Of a DNA stretch of 64,000 bases, positions 34,268-42,598 are shown piece by piece. The position numbers and the translations under genes were made by a program. The notes beneath the pieces are model-generated. The model did no database searches, was not told where the DNA came from, and saw only the letters and a program-made list of their open reading frames with translations. Source of the stretch: UMGS1532 sp045542355 (lineage in GTDB: Bacteria > Bacillota > Clostridia > Oscillospirales > Acutalibacteraceae); the NCBI GenBank assembly GCA_045542355.1, contig JAZQKX010000036.1, positions 34,066-98,065 on the forward strand. Direction: 5' to 3'. Positions within the stretch are counted from its first letter, which is position 1; every line of letters begins with the position of its first letter.

Positions 34268-34967
34268 AAGCCTTACCTCCGAAATTCCCCATTTCGTAAC
34301 TGTTAAAGAAATCTTTACTATCACCGAAATACAAGGGCTTGGATTTGATGTAGAGGATATGGGAGGAGTGCTTTGCCGCGGCGGAGTAGTCATGACTCAC
34401 CATTATTATAGTGAGTCCGTCCTGACGGTTGAGACGGTTCAGTGTGTGGTACATCTCCTCTGCCGATTTGGAATCGAGGAAGGCGGTGGGCTCGTCTAAT
34501 ACGAGTATCTTTGTTGCCGCCGCCAAGGCGCGACAGAGCAGTACCCTTTGCTGTTGTCCCCCCGAAAGGGTGGAAAACGGGGAGCTTTTAAGATGTGCTA
34601 TTCCCAGTTTTTCCAAAAGAGCCTCGGCCTTTTTCTCGTCCTCTTTGCTATAAAAGGAGAATACGCCCTTTTTGTTGAGAAAACCTGATATCACAATTTC
34701 GAAAACCGTGGCAGGAAAATTTTTCTGCAACTCGGTGCTTTGGGAGAGATAACCGATATCCTCTTTGGCTACGCCCTCTCCGAATTGAATAGAGCCACCG
34801 TCGATGGCTTTAAGCCCCAGAAGTCCCTTTATAAGGGTGGTTTTACCTGTGCCGTTTTCACCCAACACAAAGAGGCAATCCCCTTTATTGAGGGTAAATG
34901 ATACATCCTCCAGCACCTGTCTGCCCTCGTAGGACATGCTCACATTATTAACCTGTAGCTGAGTCAA
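34260..34967 (-). CDS. Zinc/manganese ABC transporter ATPase (ZnuC-like)
   Basis: A 235-residue ABC ATPase. Walker A GENGTGKTT, Q-loop LSQSTEL, signature LSGGQQQR, Walker B ILVLDEPTAFLD with catalytic Glu, and switch His in VSHDYS. It energises uptake by the permease at 33419. The gene overlaps both its neighbours (20 bases with the binding-protein gene). Confidence 0.95.
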   Translation of the reverse strand: MTQLQVNNVSMSYEGRQVLEDVSFTLNKGDCLFVLGENGTGKTTLIKGLLGLKAIDGGSIQFGEGVAKEDIGYLSQSTELQKNFPATVFEIVISGFLNKKGVFSFYSKEDEKKAEALLEKLGIAHLKSSPFSTLSGGQQQRVLLCRALAAATKILVLDEPTAFLDSKSAEEMYHTLNRLNRQDGLTIIMVSHDYSAAAKHSSHILYIKSKPLYFGDSKDFFNSYEMGNFGGKAYE

Positions 34968-35883
34968 GCGCCAGCACCTCCTTTAAGGTCTCAAGGTTTT
35001 TAGTCATAAGGGAAATATAGCTTTCGCCCTCCTCCAGCTCCTCGTCGGTAACGCTATGGCAGGAGTGGAGAAGCTTTTTGTCACAGCCTGTGGCATTCAT
35101 AACTGTTTTTGCAATATTGCCGTCGGCGGTTTCTGTATAAAGCACGGCGGGTGTGTTTTCGTTCTTCACAACATTGATGAGTTCATTTACCGCCGAAATT
35201 GTGGGCTCTGTGTCGGAGCTACATCCGGGCAGAGCCGACACCGCCGAAAAGCCGTATCCCCCACAAAGGTGGGAAAAGGGAAAACGGTCTGCAAAAACAA
35301 GCGTTTTACCTCTGCTATCTTTACCTAAAGCTTGAAATTCTTCATGGAGAAGATTTAATTCTTGGAGGTATTCTGTGCGGTTTTTGGTGTAGGTTTCGGT
35401 GTTTTCAGGGTCGGCATCGCATAGATTTTCGGCTATCACCTTAACTATTTCCATAACATTTTTGGGGCTTGTCCATACATGCTCATCGGTACCTTGATGG
35501 GATTCTTCCTCAGAGTGGGTGTGTTCCTCTCCCACAATGTCAAGAAGCTTTATCACACGACGCTCAGAATTAAGGGTGGCTTTCACCATCGACTCCGCCC
35601 AGGGGTCAATTTCACCGCCTATAGATATGAATATATCGCACTCTGCAACAAGGGCAATGTCCTCTAAGGTGGGCTCGTAGGTGTGGCTCTCGCCACCGAC
35701 GGGCAGAAGCATTGTAATTTCGGCAGAGTCTCCCGCAACTTCTCTCACGAAATCATAAGGAGGGAAAATCGTGGCGACCACCGAAAGCTTTTCCTTTTCG
35801 GTTTTTTCGGGAGCATTATTAACTCCTCCGCATCCTGTAAGGGTAAGCGTAAGAAGTAGAAAAAGAGCTAAAAATCTTTTCAT
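34948..35883 (-). CDS. Zinc-binding lipoprotein of the ABC transporter (ZnuA/AdcA-like)
   Basis: A 311-residue cluster A-I metal-binding protein. I start it at ATG 35883, which gives a lipoprotein signal (KRFLALFLLLTLTLTGC). Metal ligands are expected at His in VGGESHTYEP, His in DEHVWTSP, His in RFPFSHLCGG and the acidic residue in YTETADG. A short His/Glu-rich loop (EEHTHSEEESHQ) between the first two ligands argues for zinc. The ATG overlaps the stop of the Zur gene, so all four genes form one operon. Confidence 0.93.
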   Translation of the reverse strand: MKRFLALFLLLTLTLTGCGGVNNAPEKTEKEKLSVVATIFPPYDFVREVAGDSAEITMLLPVGGESHTYEPTLEDIALVAECDIFISIGGEIDPWAESMVKATLNSERRVIKLLDIVGEEHTHSEEESHQGTDEHVWTSPKNVMEIVKVIAENLCDADPENTETYTKNRTEYLQELNLLHEEFQALGKDSRGKTLVFADRFPFSHLCGGYGFSAVSALPGCSSDTEPTISAVNELINVVKNENTPAVLYTETADGNIAKTVMNATGCDKKLLHSCHSVTDEELEEGESYISLMTKNLETLKEVLALDSATG

Positions 35884-36293
35884 TCTGCCGCCGCCTTTCG
35901 TCTGCATTCGCCACAAAGTCCATAGAACACAGTGTTACCGATATCCACCGAGAAGTCATGGTGAGCGCTGATATGTTCTCTGATGCCCATAACGCTTTCG
36001 CATCCAACGTGCAAAAGCAGACCGCATTCGTTGCATTTCAGATGGAAATGTCCGTTGCAGTCGTGGTCGTTGCCTACATATTGATAAACCACCTGTTTGC
36101 CGTCGCGCCCTCTGAAACGGCGGATATCTCCGCTGCGAAGAAGCTGACTCATATTGCGGTAAACCGTGCTTTTTCCGATTCCCTCTCCAGACACCGCATG
36201 GGCGATTTCGTTTATGGAAAACTGGCGGTTGCGGTTGGATTTCAGAAACTCCGAAAGTATGAGCTTTTGCTTTGTATTGTATTCCTGTTTCAT
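35880..36293 (-). CDS. zur: Fur-family regulator, probably Zur
   Basis: A 137-residue regulator. Winged helix in the first 80 residues (FSINEIAHAVSGEGIGKSTVYRNMSQLL), then the dimerisation and metal domain with HFHLKC-x2-C and GLCGEC (structural zinc) and HDFSV. It is the first gene of the zinc-uptake operon, so it probably represses the operon, itself included, when zinc is plentiful. A palindrome that overlaps the promoter (36314-36328) is the likely operator. Fur or Mur cannot be excluded, but context favours zinc. Confidence 0.88.
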   Translation of the reverse strand: MKQEYNTKQKLILSEFLKSNRNRQFSINEIAHAVSGEGIGKSTVYRNMSQLLRSGDIRRFRGRDGKQVVYQYVGNDHDCNGHFHLKCNECGLLLHVGCESVMGIREHISAHHDFSVDIGNTVFYGLCGECRRKAAAE

Positions 36294-36313
36294 TTATTTT
36301 TCCTCGTTCAAAT

Positions 36314-36358
36314 TGAGAATTGCTCTCATATTTTACATCATATCCACATTTTTGTCAA
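36314..36358 (-). promoter_or_regulatory. Promoter and candidate Zur operator of the zinc operon
   Basis: Minus strand: TTGACA at 36358-36353, 17-base spacer, TAAAAT at 36335-36330, then TGAGAGCAATTCTCA (36328-36314), a TGAGA-N5-TCTCA palindrome starting two bases after the -10. A repressor bound there would block the start site. It does not match the textbook Bacillus Zur box closely. Confidence 0.75.
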
Positions 36359-36407
36359 CACAAGGGAAAATTATTCCTAATCTACAGTAAATATAGTAAA
36401 AAATTGA

Positions 36408-36436
36408 TTGCATAAAACTACATGTTGTGCTATTAT
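36408..36436 (+). promoter_or_regulatory. Promoter of nrdR
   Basis: TTGCAT at 36408-36413, 17-base spacer, TATTAT at 36431-36436, about 40 bases before the start. It diverges from the zinc operon promoter. Confidence 0.65.
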
Positions 36437-36477
36437 TTATATGTATATTTATATTCTTCGGAAGGAAGGCAAAGAGT

Positions 36478-36927
36478 ATGAAGTGTCCGTTTTGTGGCTA
36501 TATTGAAAGTAAGGTTATAGATTCCCGTCCCACGGAGGAAAGCGAAAAAATCCGCAGAAGACGAGAATGCATGAAATGTCAAAAAAGATTTACAACCTAC
36601 GAGGTGGTAGAAAGTCTGCCTTTGCTGGTTGTTAAAAAGGACAAGACTCGCGAGGAATTCGACCGCGCCAAGCTTCTTAAAGGTATGCGTCATGCCTGTG
36701 AAAAGCGCCCTGTTTCCATCGAAACCCTTGAGCGCATGATAGATGAAATTGAAACCAGTCTGCAAAACACTCTGGACCGCGAGGTTACTTCAACCCGTAT
36801 AGGTGAGTTGGCAATGGAGAAGTTAAAGGATGTAGACGAAGTGGCTTATGTGCGCTTCGCCTCGGTCTACCGCCAGTTCAAGGACATCAACACATTTATG
36901 GAAGAACTGAATAAATTGCTTAAATAG
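36478..36927 (+). CDS. nrdR: NrdR, repressor of ribonucleotide reductase genes
   Basis: A 149-residue regulator. N-terminal zinc ribbon (MKCPFCGYIESKVIDSRP, then RRRECMKCQKRFTTYE) followed by the ATP-cone domain (LVVKKDKTREEFDRAKLLKGM...ACEKRPVS). It senses dATP/ATP and represses ribonucleotide reductase genes, none of which lies in this window. ATG 36478 has GGAAGG upstream; a longer in-frame extension lacks homology. An inverted repeat AAATTGCTTAA/TTAAGCAATTT (36913-36940) overlaps the stop and may end the transcript. Confidence 0.95.
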   Translation: MKCPFCGYIESKVIDSRPTEESEKIRRRRECMKCQKRFTTYEVVESLPLLVVKKDKTREEFDRAKLLKGMRHACEKRPVSIETLERMIDEIETSLQNTLDREVTSTRIGELAMEKLKDVDEVAYVRFASVYRQFKDINTFMEELNKLLK

Positions 36928-36940
36928 ATTTAAGCAATTT

Positions 36941-37090
36941 ATAGTGAAGAGTGAAAAGTGAAAAATGAAGATGTTCGGTGTTCGCCTCGCGAACGGATAT
37001 ATATTCCGTTCCGCTATGGGGAACACATACATATCTATCATCTAATATCTAACATCTAATATCTAACATCTAATATCTTAACGGAGTGTA
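36941..37090 (+). repeat. Dispersed intergenic repeat, copy B
   Basis: Contains GTGAAGAGTGAAAAGTGAAA, TTCGGTGTTCGCCTCGCGAA, a hairpin GAACGGA/TCCGTTC, GGGGAACACATACATATC, and a tract of five ATCTAAcATCTAATATC-type units reaching the gltX ribosome site. The flanking blocks match copy A (841-918, minus strand) in order; copy A lacks the internal hairpin and has only one and a half units of the tract. Non-coding. Confidence 0.6.
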
Positions 37091-37093
37091 ATT

Positions 37094-38752
37094 ATGGATT
37101 ATAAAAAACTGGCAGAATTGTGTCTGCCTGATGTAACAAAAACCCCCGATTATTACGAGGAGATGTACCCCGCCCGTCAGCTACCCGAGGGCGCTAAGGT
37201 AACAAGAATTGCCCCCAGCCCCACAGGTTATCTTCATTTGGGCACCCTATTTGCCGCCTTGGTAAACCGCATATGCGCCACTTCTACAGGCGGTGTGTTC
37301 TTCACCAGAATTGAGGATACCGACAAAAAGCGTGAAATTGAGGGCGGTATAGAGGATATTATCGACGGCCTCGGCAGATTCGGAATCACCATCGACGAGG
37401 GATTCTACAGCGGAACTTTAGAAAAGGGTGAATACGGTCCCTATCAGCAGAGCCACCGCGCCGAGATTTACAGAACCTACGCCAAGGCTTTAATGGAGCA
37501 GGGTCTTTGCTATCCTTGCTTCTGTACCGCTGAGGATTTAGAGGCTGTTAGAACCCGTCAGGAAGCCGACAAAATCCGCACAGGCTACCACGGTGAATTT
37601 GCAAAATGCCGAAACCTTTCTTTAGAGGATTGCGAAAAATTGATTGCCGAGGGTAAGCCCTTTGTTGTGCGACTCAAATCTCCGGGGGATGAAAGCCGTA
37701 AAATCACTTTTGACGACGGAGTTAAGGGCAAAATTGAAATGCCCGAAAACGATGAGGATTTTGTTATCCTTAAATCCGACGGAATCCCCACCTACCATTT
37801 TGCCCACGCCATCGACGACCACCTTATGCACACCAATTTAGTCATGCGTGGTGATGAGTGGATTTCCTCGGTGCCAAAGCACATTCAGCTTTTCAGAATT
37901 TTAGGCTTCAAGCCTCCCAAATATGCCCATCTCTCTCCCATAATGAAGAGTGAGAACGGCGCAAAACGCAAAATTTCCAAGCGCAAAGACCCTGAAGCCG
38001 CTGTGCATTTCTTTGCCGAGCAGGGATTTACCGCCGACAGCGTTATAGAATATTTAATGACCATCGCCAACTCCGACTTTGAGGATTGGCGCAGAGCCAA
38101 CCCAACCGAAGATTATCGCAAATTTAAGTTTAATCTTAAAAAGATGAGCGTGTCGGGCGCCCTTTTTGACTGGGACAAGCTGATTGATGTTAGCAAGGGT
38201 GTTGTGTCAAAGCTTAGCGGAAAGCAGGTTGTTGATTACTTGCTCAGTTGGTCGGAGGAATTTGATAAGGAATTCAACGAGCTACTGTCCCGCGACCCCG
38301 AATATGCCCTGTCGGTGTTCTCTATCGACCGCGATGTGCCCAAGCCCCGTAAGGATATAGCCAAATGGGACGAGGCAAAGAAATACGCAGAGTATTTCTA
38401 TGATGAGCTTTACACCCCGTGCTATGATATCCCCGAAAAAATCAACCCCGCCGATGCCGCCGCGGCGCTGGAAAAGTATATAACTGTATACGACCCCGCC
38501 GACGACAGACAGGAATGGTTTAATAAAATCAAGGGCATTTGTCCCGAACTTGGCTTTGCTGCAGAAACCAAGGAATATAAAGCCAACCCCGAAGCCTTTA
38601 AGGGCAGCGCGGGAGATATCAGCACAGTTATCCGTGTTGCAGTTACGGGCAGACAAAACACCCCCGACCTTTGCAGTATAATGCAGGTGCTGGGCAAGGA
38701 TAGAGTTATTGCCAGAATAACCGCTGCGATAGAGCATTTTAAGAATATTTAA
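37094..38752 (+). CDS. gltX: Glutamyl-tRNA synthetase
   Basis: A 552-residue class I synthetase that charges tRNA-Glu. HIGH-type motif in TRIAPSPTGYLHLGTLFAA; KMSKS-type loop KRKISKRKDPEAA; ARIEDTDK-type motif FTRIEDTDKKREIEGG. It is longer than most bacterial GluRS (about 470-500), with extra residues in the C-terminal anticodon-binding part. glnS lies 11 bases downstream, so this GluRS need not mischarge tRNA-Gln. Start ATG 37094 has ACGGAGTG upstream, at the end of the repeat. Confidence 0.95.
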   Translation: MDYKKLAELCLPDVTKTPDYYEEMYPARQLPEGAKVTRIAPSPTGYLHLGTLFAALVNRICATSTGGVFFTRIEDTDKKREIEGGIEDIIDGLGRFGITIDEGFYSGTLEKGEYGPYQQSHRAEIYRTYAKALMEQGLCYPCFCTAEDLEAVRTRQEADKIRTGYHGEFAKCRNLSLEDCEKLIAEGKPFVVRLKSPGDESRKITFDDGVKGKIEMPENDEDFVILKSDGIPTYHFAHAIDDHLMHTNLVMRGDEWISSVPKHIQLFRILGFKPPKYAHLSPIMKSENGAKRKISKRKDPEAAVHFFAEQGFTADSVIEYLMTIANSDFEDWRRANPTEDYRKFKFNLKKMSVSGALFDWDKLIDVSKGVVSKLSGKQVVDYLLSWSEEFDKEFNELLSRDPEYALSVFSIDRDVPKPRKDIAKWDEAKKYAEYFYDELYTPCYDIPEKINPADAAAALEKYITVYDPADDRQEWFNKIKGICPELGFAAETKEYKANPEAFKGSAGDISTVIRVAVTGRQNTPDLCSIMQVLGKDRVIARITAAIEHFKNI

Positions 38753-38763
38753 GGAGCATCCAA

Positions 38764-40446
38764 ATGGACGAAAAATTGACATTGGTAGAGGAAACCCCCT
38801 CCAATTTTATTCACGAATTTATAGATGAAGATTTAAAAGAAGGGGTCTATGATCACGTACAGACCCGTTTTCCCCCCGAGCCCAACGGATATCTGCATAT
38901 CGGCCATGCAAAGGCAATCTGCATAGATTTTGGCACAGCCGAAAAATACGGCGGTAAATGCAATCTCCGTCTCGACGACACCAACCCCACCAAGGAGGAT
39001 GTGGAATATGTTGAGGCAATCAAGGAGGACATTCAGTGGCTGGGATTCCAGTGGGATAATGTTTATTTCGCTTCCGACTATTTTGATTTTATCTACGAGT
39101 GCGCCGTGAAGCTCATAGAAAAAGGTCTCGCCTATGTAGACGACCTCAGCGGTGACCAAATCAGAGAATACCGCGGCACCCTCACCGAGGCAGGTAAGGA
39201 AAGCCCCTACAGAAACCGTGGTATAGAGGAAAACCTTGACCTTTTCCGCAGAATGACCGAGGGTGAGTTCGACGAGGGTACTCGTTGTCTTCGCGCAAAA
39301 ATTGACATGGCATCTCCTAATATGAACATGCGCGACCCTGTTATCTACAGAATCATGAAAGCCACCCACCATCGCACAGGGGATAAATGGTGCGTATATC
39401 CAATGTACGATTTCGCCCATCCTCTTTCCGATACCCGAGAGGGCGTTACTCATTCTCTTTGTTCCTTGGAGTTTGAGAATCACCGTCCCCTTTACGATTG
39501 GTTCTTGGAGAAGCTGGAGCTTCCCAACCCCTCCCGTCAGATTGAGTTTGCGAGACTTAATCTCAACTACACCCTCACCAGTAAGCGCAAGTGCCTAAAA
39601 CTGGTTGAAGACGGTCTGGTTTCGGGCTGGGATGACCCTCGCATGGCAACCATCTGCGGTATGCGCCGTCGCGGCTTCCCACCTGAGGCAATTCGCGAAT
39701 TTACCGATAGAATCGGTGTTTCCAAGGCATACAGCGTTGTCGATTTCGCTCTGCTTGAATCCTGTGTTCGTGATTATCTTAACACTAATGCCGACCGCGC
39801 CATGGCGGTGCTTCGCCCCTTAAAGGTTATTGTGGACAACTATCCTGAGGGCGTAACCGAGGAGATAGCGGTTGATATCAATCCTAACAAACCTGAGCTG
39901 GGCAAACGCACTGTATATTTCAGCCGTGAGCTTTATATTGAATCGGACGACTTTGCTCTCGAACCTCCACCCAAATACTTCAGACTTTGCCCCCAGAAAG
40001 AGGTGCGTCTAAAAGGCGCATATTTCGTTAAATTCGCAAGTGTTGACACCGATGAAAACGGCAATATTACCGCCGTTCATGTGACCTACGACCCCGAATC
40101 CAAGGGAGGCGAATCCCCCGACGGCAGAAAGGTTAAGGGTACTCTCCATTGGGTGAGCGCAGGACATTGCCTTAATGCAACGGTTAATCTTTACGACCGA
40201 CTCTTCAATGTGGAAAACCCCTCCGACGAAGAGGGTGTGCAGAGCTTTGCCGACAACCTCAACCCCGAATCCTTGGTGGTTTTGGATAACTGCAAGGTAG
40301 AGGATTATATGAAAGATACCAAGGTTGGCGATACATTCCAGTTCATGCGACAGGGTTATTTCTGCATAGATGTGAATTCCACCCCCGACAACCTGATTTT
40401 CAACAGAACGGTTGCACTTAAGGATTCTTTCGCAAAAAAGAAATAA
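38764..40446 (+). CDS. glnS: Glutaminyl-tRNA synthetase
   Basis: A 560-residue enzyme. HIGH-type motif RFPPEPNGYLHIGHAKAI; LRLDDTNPTKED; VMSKR-equivalent in TSKRKCLKLVEDG; two beta-barrel anticodon domains at the C-terminus (LHWVSAGHCLNATVNLYDRLF). It charges tRNA-Gln directly. Many Firmicutes instead use GluRS plus GatCAB; presence of GlnS is typical of only some Clostridia. Co-transcribed with gltX. An attenuator-like hairpin follows. Confidence 0.96.
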   Translation: MDEKLTLVEETPSNFIHEFIDEDLKEGVYDHVQTRFPPEPNGYLHIGHAKAICIDFGTAEKYGGKCNLRLDDTNPTKEDVEYVEAIKEDIQWLGFQWDNVYFASDYFDFIYECAVKLIEKGLAYVDDLSGDQIREYRGTLTEAGKESPYRNRGIEENLDLFRRMTEGEFDEGTRCLRAKIDMASPNMNMRDPVIYRIMKATHHRTGDKWCVYPMYDFAHPLSDTREGVTHSLCSLEFENHRPLYDWFLEKLELPNPSRQIEFARLNLNYTLTSKRKCLKLVEDGLVSGWDDPRMATICGMRRRGFPPEAIREFTDRIGVSKAYSVVDFALLESCVRDYLNTNADRAMAVLRPLKVIVDNYPEGVTEEIAVDINPNKPELGKRTVYFSRELYIESDDFALEPPPKYFRLCPQKEVRLKGAYFVKFASVDTDENGNITAVHVTYDPESKGGESPDGRKVKGTLHWVSAGHCLNATVNLYDRLFNVENPSDEEGVQSFADNLNPESLVVLDNCKVEDYMKDTKVGDTFQFMRQGYFCIDVNSTPDNLIFNRTVALKDSFAKKK

Positions 40447-40451
40447 TGTTA

Positions 40452-40485
40452 TTACGGCACCCTCTTTAGCGGTGCCGTAAATTTC
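40452..40485 (+). terminator. Hairpin after glnS
   Basis: Perfect arms TTACGGCACC (40452-40461) and GGTGCCGTAA (40471-40480); the tail AATTTC is weakly T-rich, so read-through into the NIF3 gene is plausible. Confidence 0.65.
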
Positions 40486-40497
40486 AAGGAGATTTAT

Positions 40498-41262
40498 ATG
40501 AAACTTCGTGAAATATACGATTATATTGATTCCTTTGCCCCTTTCCAAACTCAGGCAGATTTTGACAACGCGGGTTTCCTTGTGGGGGACCCCGAGGAGG
40601 AGTTTAAGGGCGGTGTTGTGGCGCTTGATGTGACAAGTGGCGCTATTGAATATGCAAAATCCATAGGTGCCAATCTAATTGTCAGCCATCACCCCGTGAT
40701 TTTCGACCCGTTGAAAGGGGTTACGGCCAATAGCCTTGTGTATAAGCTGATTAAAAGCGGAATCTCGGTTATTTCCGCCCACACTAATTTAGACAGAGCC
40801 AAGGGCGGTATTAATGATAAGTTATGTGAGCTTTTAGGACTCCAAAACATTGAGGGTGTTCTGCCCGACAGAGAGGTTTTTGAAGCCCGTGTAGGAGAAC
40901 TCCAAGAGGAGTTGACCCCCGATGAATTTGGAAATCTGCTCTCCAACATCTTTTGTGGCACAGGTATAAAATATGTCTGTGGCGAAAAGAATATTAAACG
41001 GGTAGGTGTCTGTTCGGGAGCGGGTGGAAGTCTGCTGTCAGATATGGCGACTCTCGGTGTGGATGCCTTTGTCACCGCCGATGTGAAACACAATGTGTTC
41101 TTAGAGGCGGCAGAGCTGGGAATTTCCCTCTATGACTGCGGCCACTATGCCACCGAGGATATCATAGTCCACCCCATGAAAGAGAAACTTGACGGAAAAT
41201 TCGGCAGTTTTTCGGAGTATCACAGCGATATAATTAAATCTGTGCTGTATTTCGAGGAGTAA
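40498..41262 (+). CDS. NIF3-like dinuclear metal protein
   Basis: A 254-residue NIF3/YqfO-family protein. Metal-binding positions are ANLIVSHHPVIF (two His), SAHTNLDRAKGG (His, Asp) and a C-terminal DCGHYATED (His, Glu). The family binds two metal ions; the biological role is poorly known (often annotated as GTP cyclohydrolase I type 2). It starts right after the glnS hairpin and is followed by the alkyltransferase gene. Confidence 0.93.
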   Translation: MKLREIYDYIDSFAPFQTQADFDNAGFLVGDPEEEFKGGVVALDVTSGAIEYAKSIGANLIVSHHPVIFDPLKGVTANSLVYKLIKSGISVISAHTNLDRAKGGINDKLCELLGLQNIEGVLPDREVFEARVGELQEELTPDEFGNLLSNIFCGTGIKYVCGEKNIKRVGVCSGAGGSLLSDMATLGVDAFVTADVKHNVFLEAAELGISLYDCGHYATEDIIVHPMKEKLDGKFGSFSEYHSDIIKSVLYFEE

Positions 41263-41287
41263 TCACCGTTTTGAGGAGTTGTGTGGC

Positions 41288-41593
41288 TTGACGGTTTTCG
41301 AAAGGATATATAATGTAGTGTCGCAAGTTCCAAAGGGAAAAGTGGCAACCTATGGGCAGATAGCCCTGTTGGCTGGTAATCCCCGATGGGCAAGGGTTGT
41401 GGGATATGCGTTGCATATGAATCCTGACCCTGCCGTGATACCCTGTCACCGCATTGTAAACCGAGATGGAAGACTCGCCCCCTCCTTTGCCTTTGGCGGA
41501 GAGGATGCACAGCGTCAGCTACTTAAAAACGAGGGCGTAACCTTTACCCCCGAGGGTATGGTCAACCTGAAACTTCATCAATGGAATGTATAA
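41288..41593 (+). CDS. Methylated-DNA-protein cysteine methyltransferase-like (Ogt/MGMT C-domain)
   Basis: A 101-residue protein that is only the DNA-binding/alkyl-acceptor domain. The core is VPKGKVATYGQIALLAG, RVVGYALHMNP (arginine finger region), AVIPCHRIV (active-site Cys), and LLKNEGV at the end. The Cys is present, so it may be an active O6-alkylguanine transferase; lone domains of this size are also seen in alkyltransferase-like proteins, but those lack Cys. I take TTG 41288 with GAGGAG about 9 bases upstream; TTG 41279 is the alternative. Confidence 0.88.
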   Translation: MTVFERIYNVVSQVPKGKVATYGQIALLAGNPRWARVVGYALHMNPDPAVIPCHRIVNRDGRLAPSFAFGGEDAQRQLLKNEGVTFTPEGMVNLKLHQWNV

Positions 41594-41602
41594 AAATCAT
41601 TT

Positions 41603-41641
41603 AACGCGATGTATATTTAAAAGCTTTATACATCGCGTTTT
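41603..41641 (+). terminator. Terminator of the alkyltransferase gene
   Basis: Arms AACGCGATGTATA and TATACATCGCGTT (13 bp, perfect), followed by TTGC. Strong stem with a short T-run. Confidence 0.85.
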
Positions 41642-41713
41642 GCTATTTATCCAAAGACAAGCCTTGTTTTCATGGCGTTAGGTGAATTTTTATACAAATA
41701 TCATAAACATCCC

Positions 41714-41742
41714 TTGACAGATTGAGGTTTTGGTGGTTAAAT
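41714..41742 (+). promoter_or_regulatory. Promoter of the amino-acid ABC transporter operon
   Basis: TTGACA at 41714-41719, 17-base spacer, TTAAAT at 41737-41742, about 40 bases before the binding-protein start. Confidence 0.65.
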
Positions 41743-41781
41743 ATAGGTGTACAATATTTTTGTTTTAGGAGGAAAACATAA

Positions 41782-42567
41782 ATGAAAAAGCTTATGTCAA
41801 TTTTAATGGTTTTAGCTCTCGCAGTTTCCTGTTTTGCAGGTTGCGCTTCTAAGGGTAAGACCATAGCATCCGCAGACGATCTTCCCGGCGCTCGTATCGG
41901 CGTTCAGCTCGGCACCACCGGCGACATCTACGCTTCCGATTACGAGGAAGATGGCTCCGAAATCAAGCGCTTCAGCAAGGGCGCAGACGCTGTTATGGCT
42001 CTCGCTTCCGGCAAACTTGATTGCGTTATCATCGACAACGAACCCGCCAAGGCTTTCGTAGCCGCTAACGAGGGACTCAAGATTCTTGAAGATCCTTTCG
42101 AGGTTGAGGACTACGCTATTGCTTTCGCTAAGGAAAACACTAAGCTCCAGAAGGAAGTAAACGGCGCTCTTAAAGACCTTGTTGCAGACGGTACTGTTGA
42201 GTCTATCATCAAGAACTTCATCGGCGACGACACCAAGGGCAAGTCTCCCTATGTTTCTCCCGCAGATGTAAAGGCTACCAAAGGCACCCTCAAGATGGGC
42301 ACAAACGCTGCTTTCGAGCCCTATGAGTATGTTGAAGACGGCAAGGTTGTAGGTATCGACGCTTCTATTGCTCAGGCTATCTGCGACAAGCTTGGCTACA
42401 AGCTGGAAATCAAGGATATGGAATTCGATTCTCTCCTCACCGCTGTTAGCACAGGCAAGGTAGATTTCGTTATGGCTGGTATGACCGTTACTGAAGAAAG
42501 ACTCCAAGAGGTTAACTTCAGCGATCCTTACACCACCGCTACTCAGGTTATCATCGTTAAGGAATAA
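41782..42567 (+). CDS. Amino-acid-binding lipoprotein, circularly permuted SBP family 3
   Basis: A 261-residue lipoprotein (signal to FAGC, Cys21) of the polar amino-acid binding family. The order of the halves is inverted. Residues ~28-150 are what is normally the C-terminal half: SADDLPGARIGVQLGTTGD, KGADAVMALASGKLDCVIID, FEVEDYAIAF, NGALKDLVADGTVESIIKNF. After a linker (~150-168) come residues 169-261, normally the N-terminal half: TLKMGTNAAFEPYEYVEDGK, VVGIDASIAQAICDKLGY, MEFDSLLTAVSTGKVDF, AGMTVTEERLQEVNFSDPY. All binding segments are present once, so the fold can close. Followed by a matching permease and ATPase. The amino acid is not determined. Confidence 0.92.
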   Translation: MKKLMSILMVLALAVSCFAGCASKGKTIASADDLPGARIGVQLGTTGDIYASDYEEDGSEIKRFSKGADAVMALASGKLDCVIIDNEPAKAFVAANEGLKILEDPFEVEDYAIAFAKENTKLQKEVNGALKDLVADGTVESIIKNFIGDDTKGKSPYVSPADVKATKGTLKMGTNAAFEPYEYVEDGKVVGIDASIAQAICDKLGYKLEIKDMEFDSLLTAVSTGKVDFVMAGMTVTEERLQEVNFSDPYTTATQVIIVKE

Positions 42568-42598
42568 TTTTTAGCGATACATAAATCTGTATTGAGTT

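Noticed and set aside
36941..37090. CRISPR array
   Set aside because: The ATCTAA-type units are short, contiguous and without spacers; no cas gene is nearby.
38833..39483. 216-codon minus-strand frame opposite glnS
   Set aside because: Shadow of the well-conserved glnS gene; no ribosome site.
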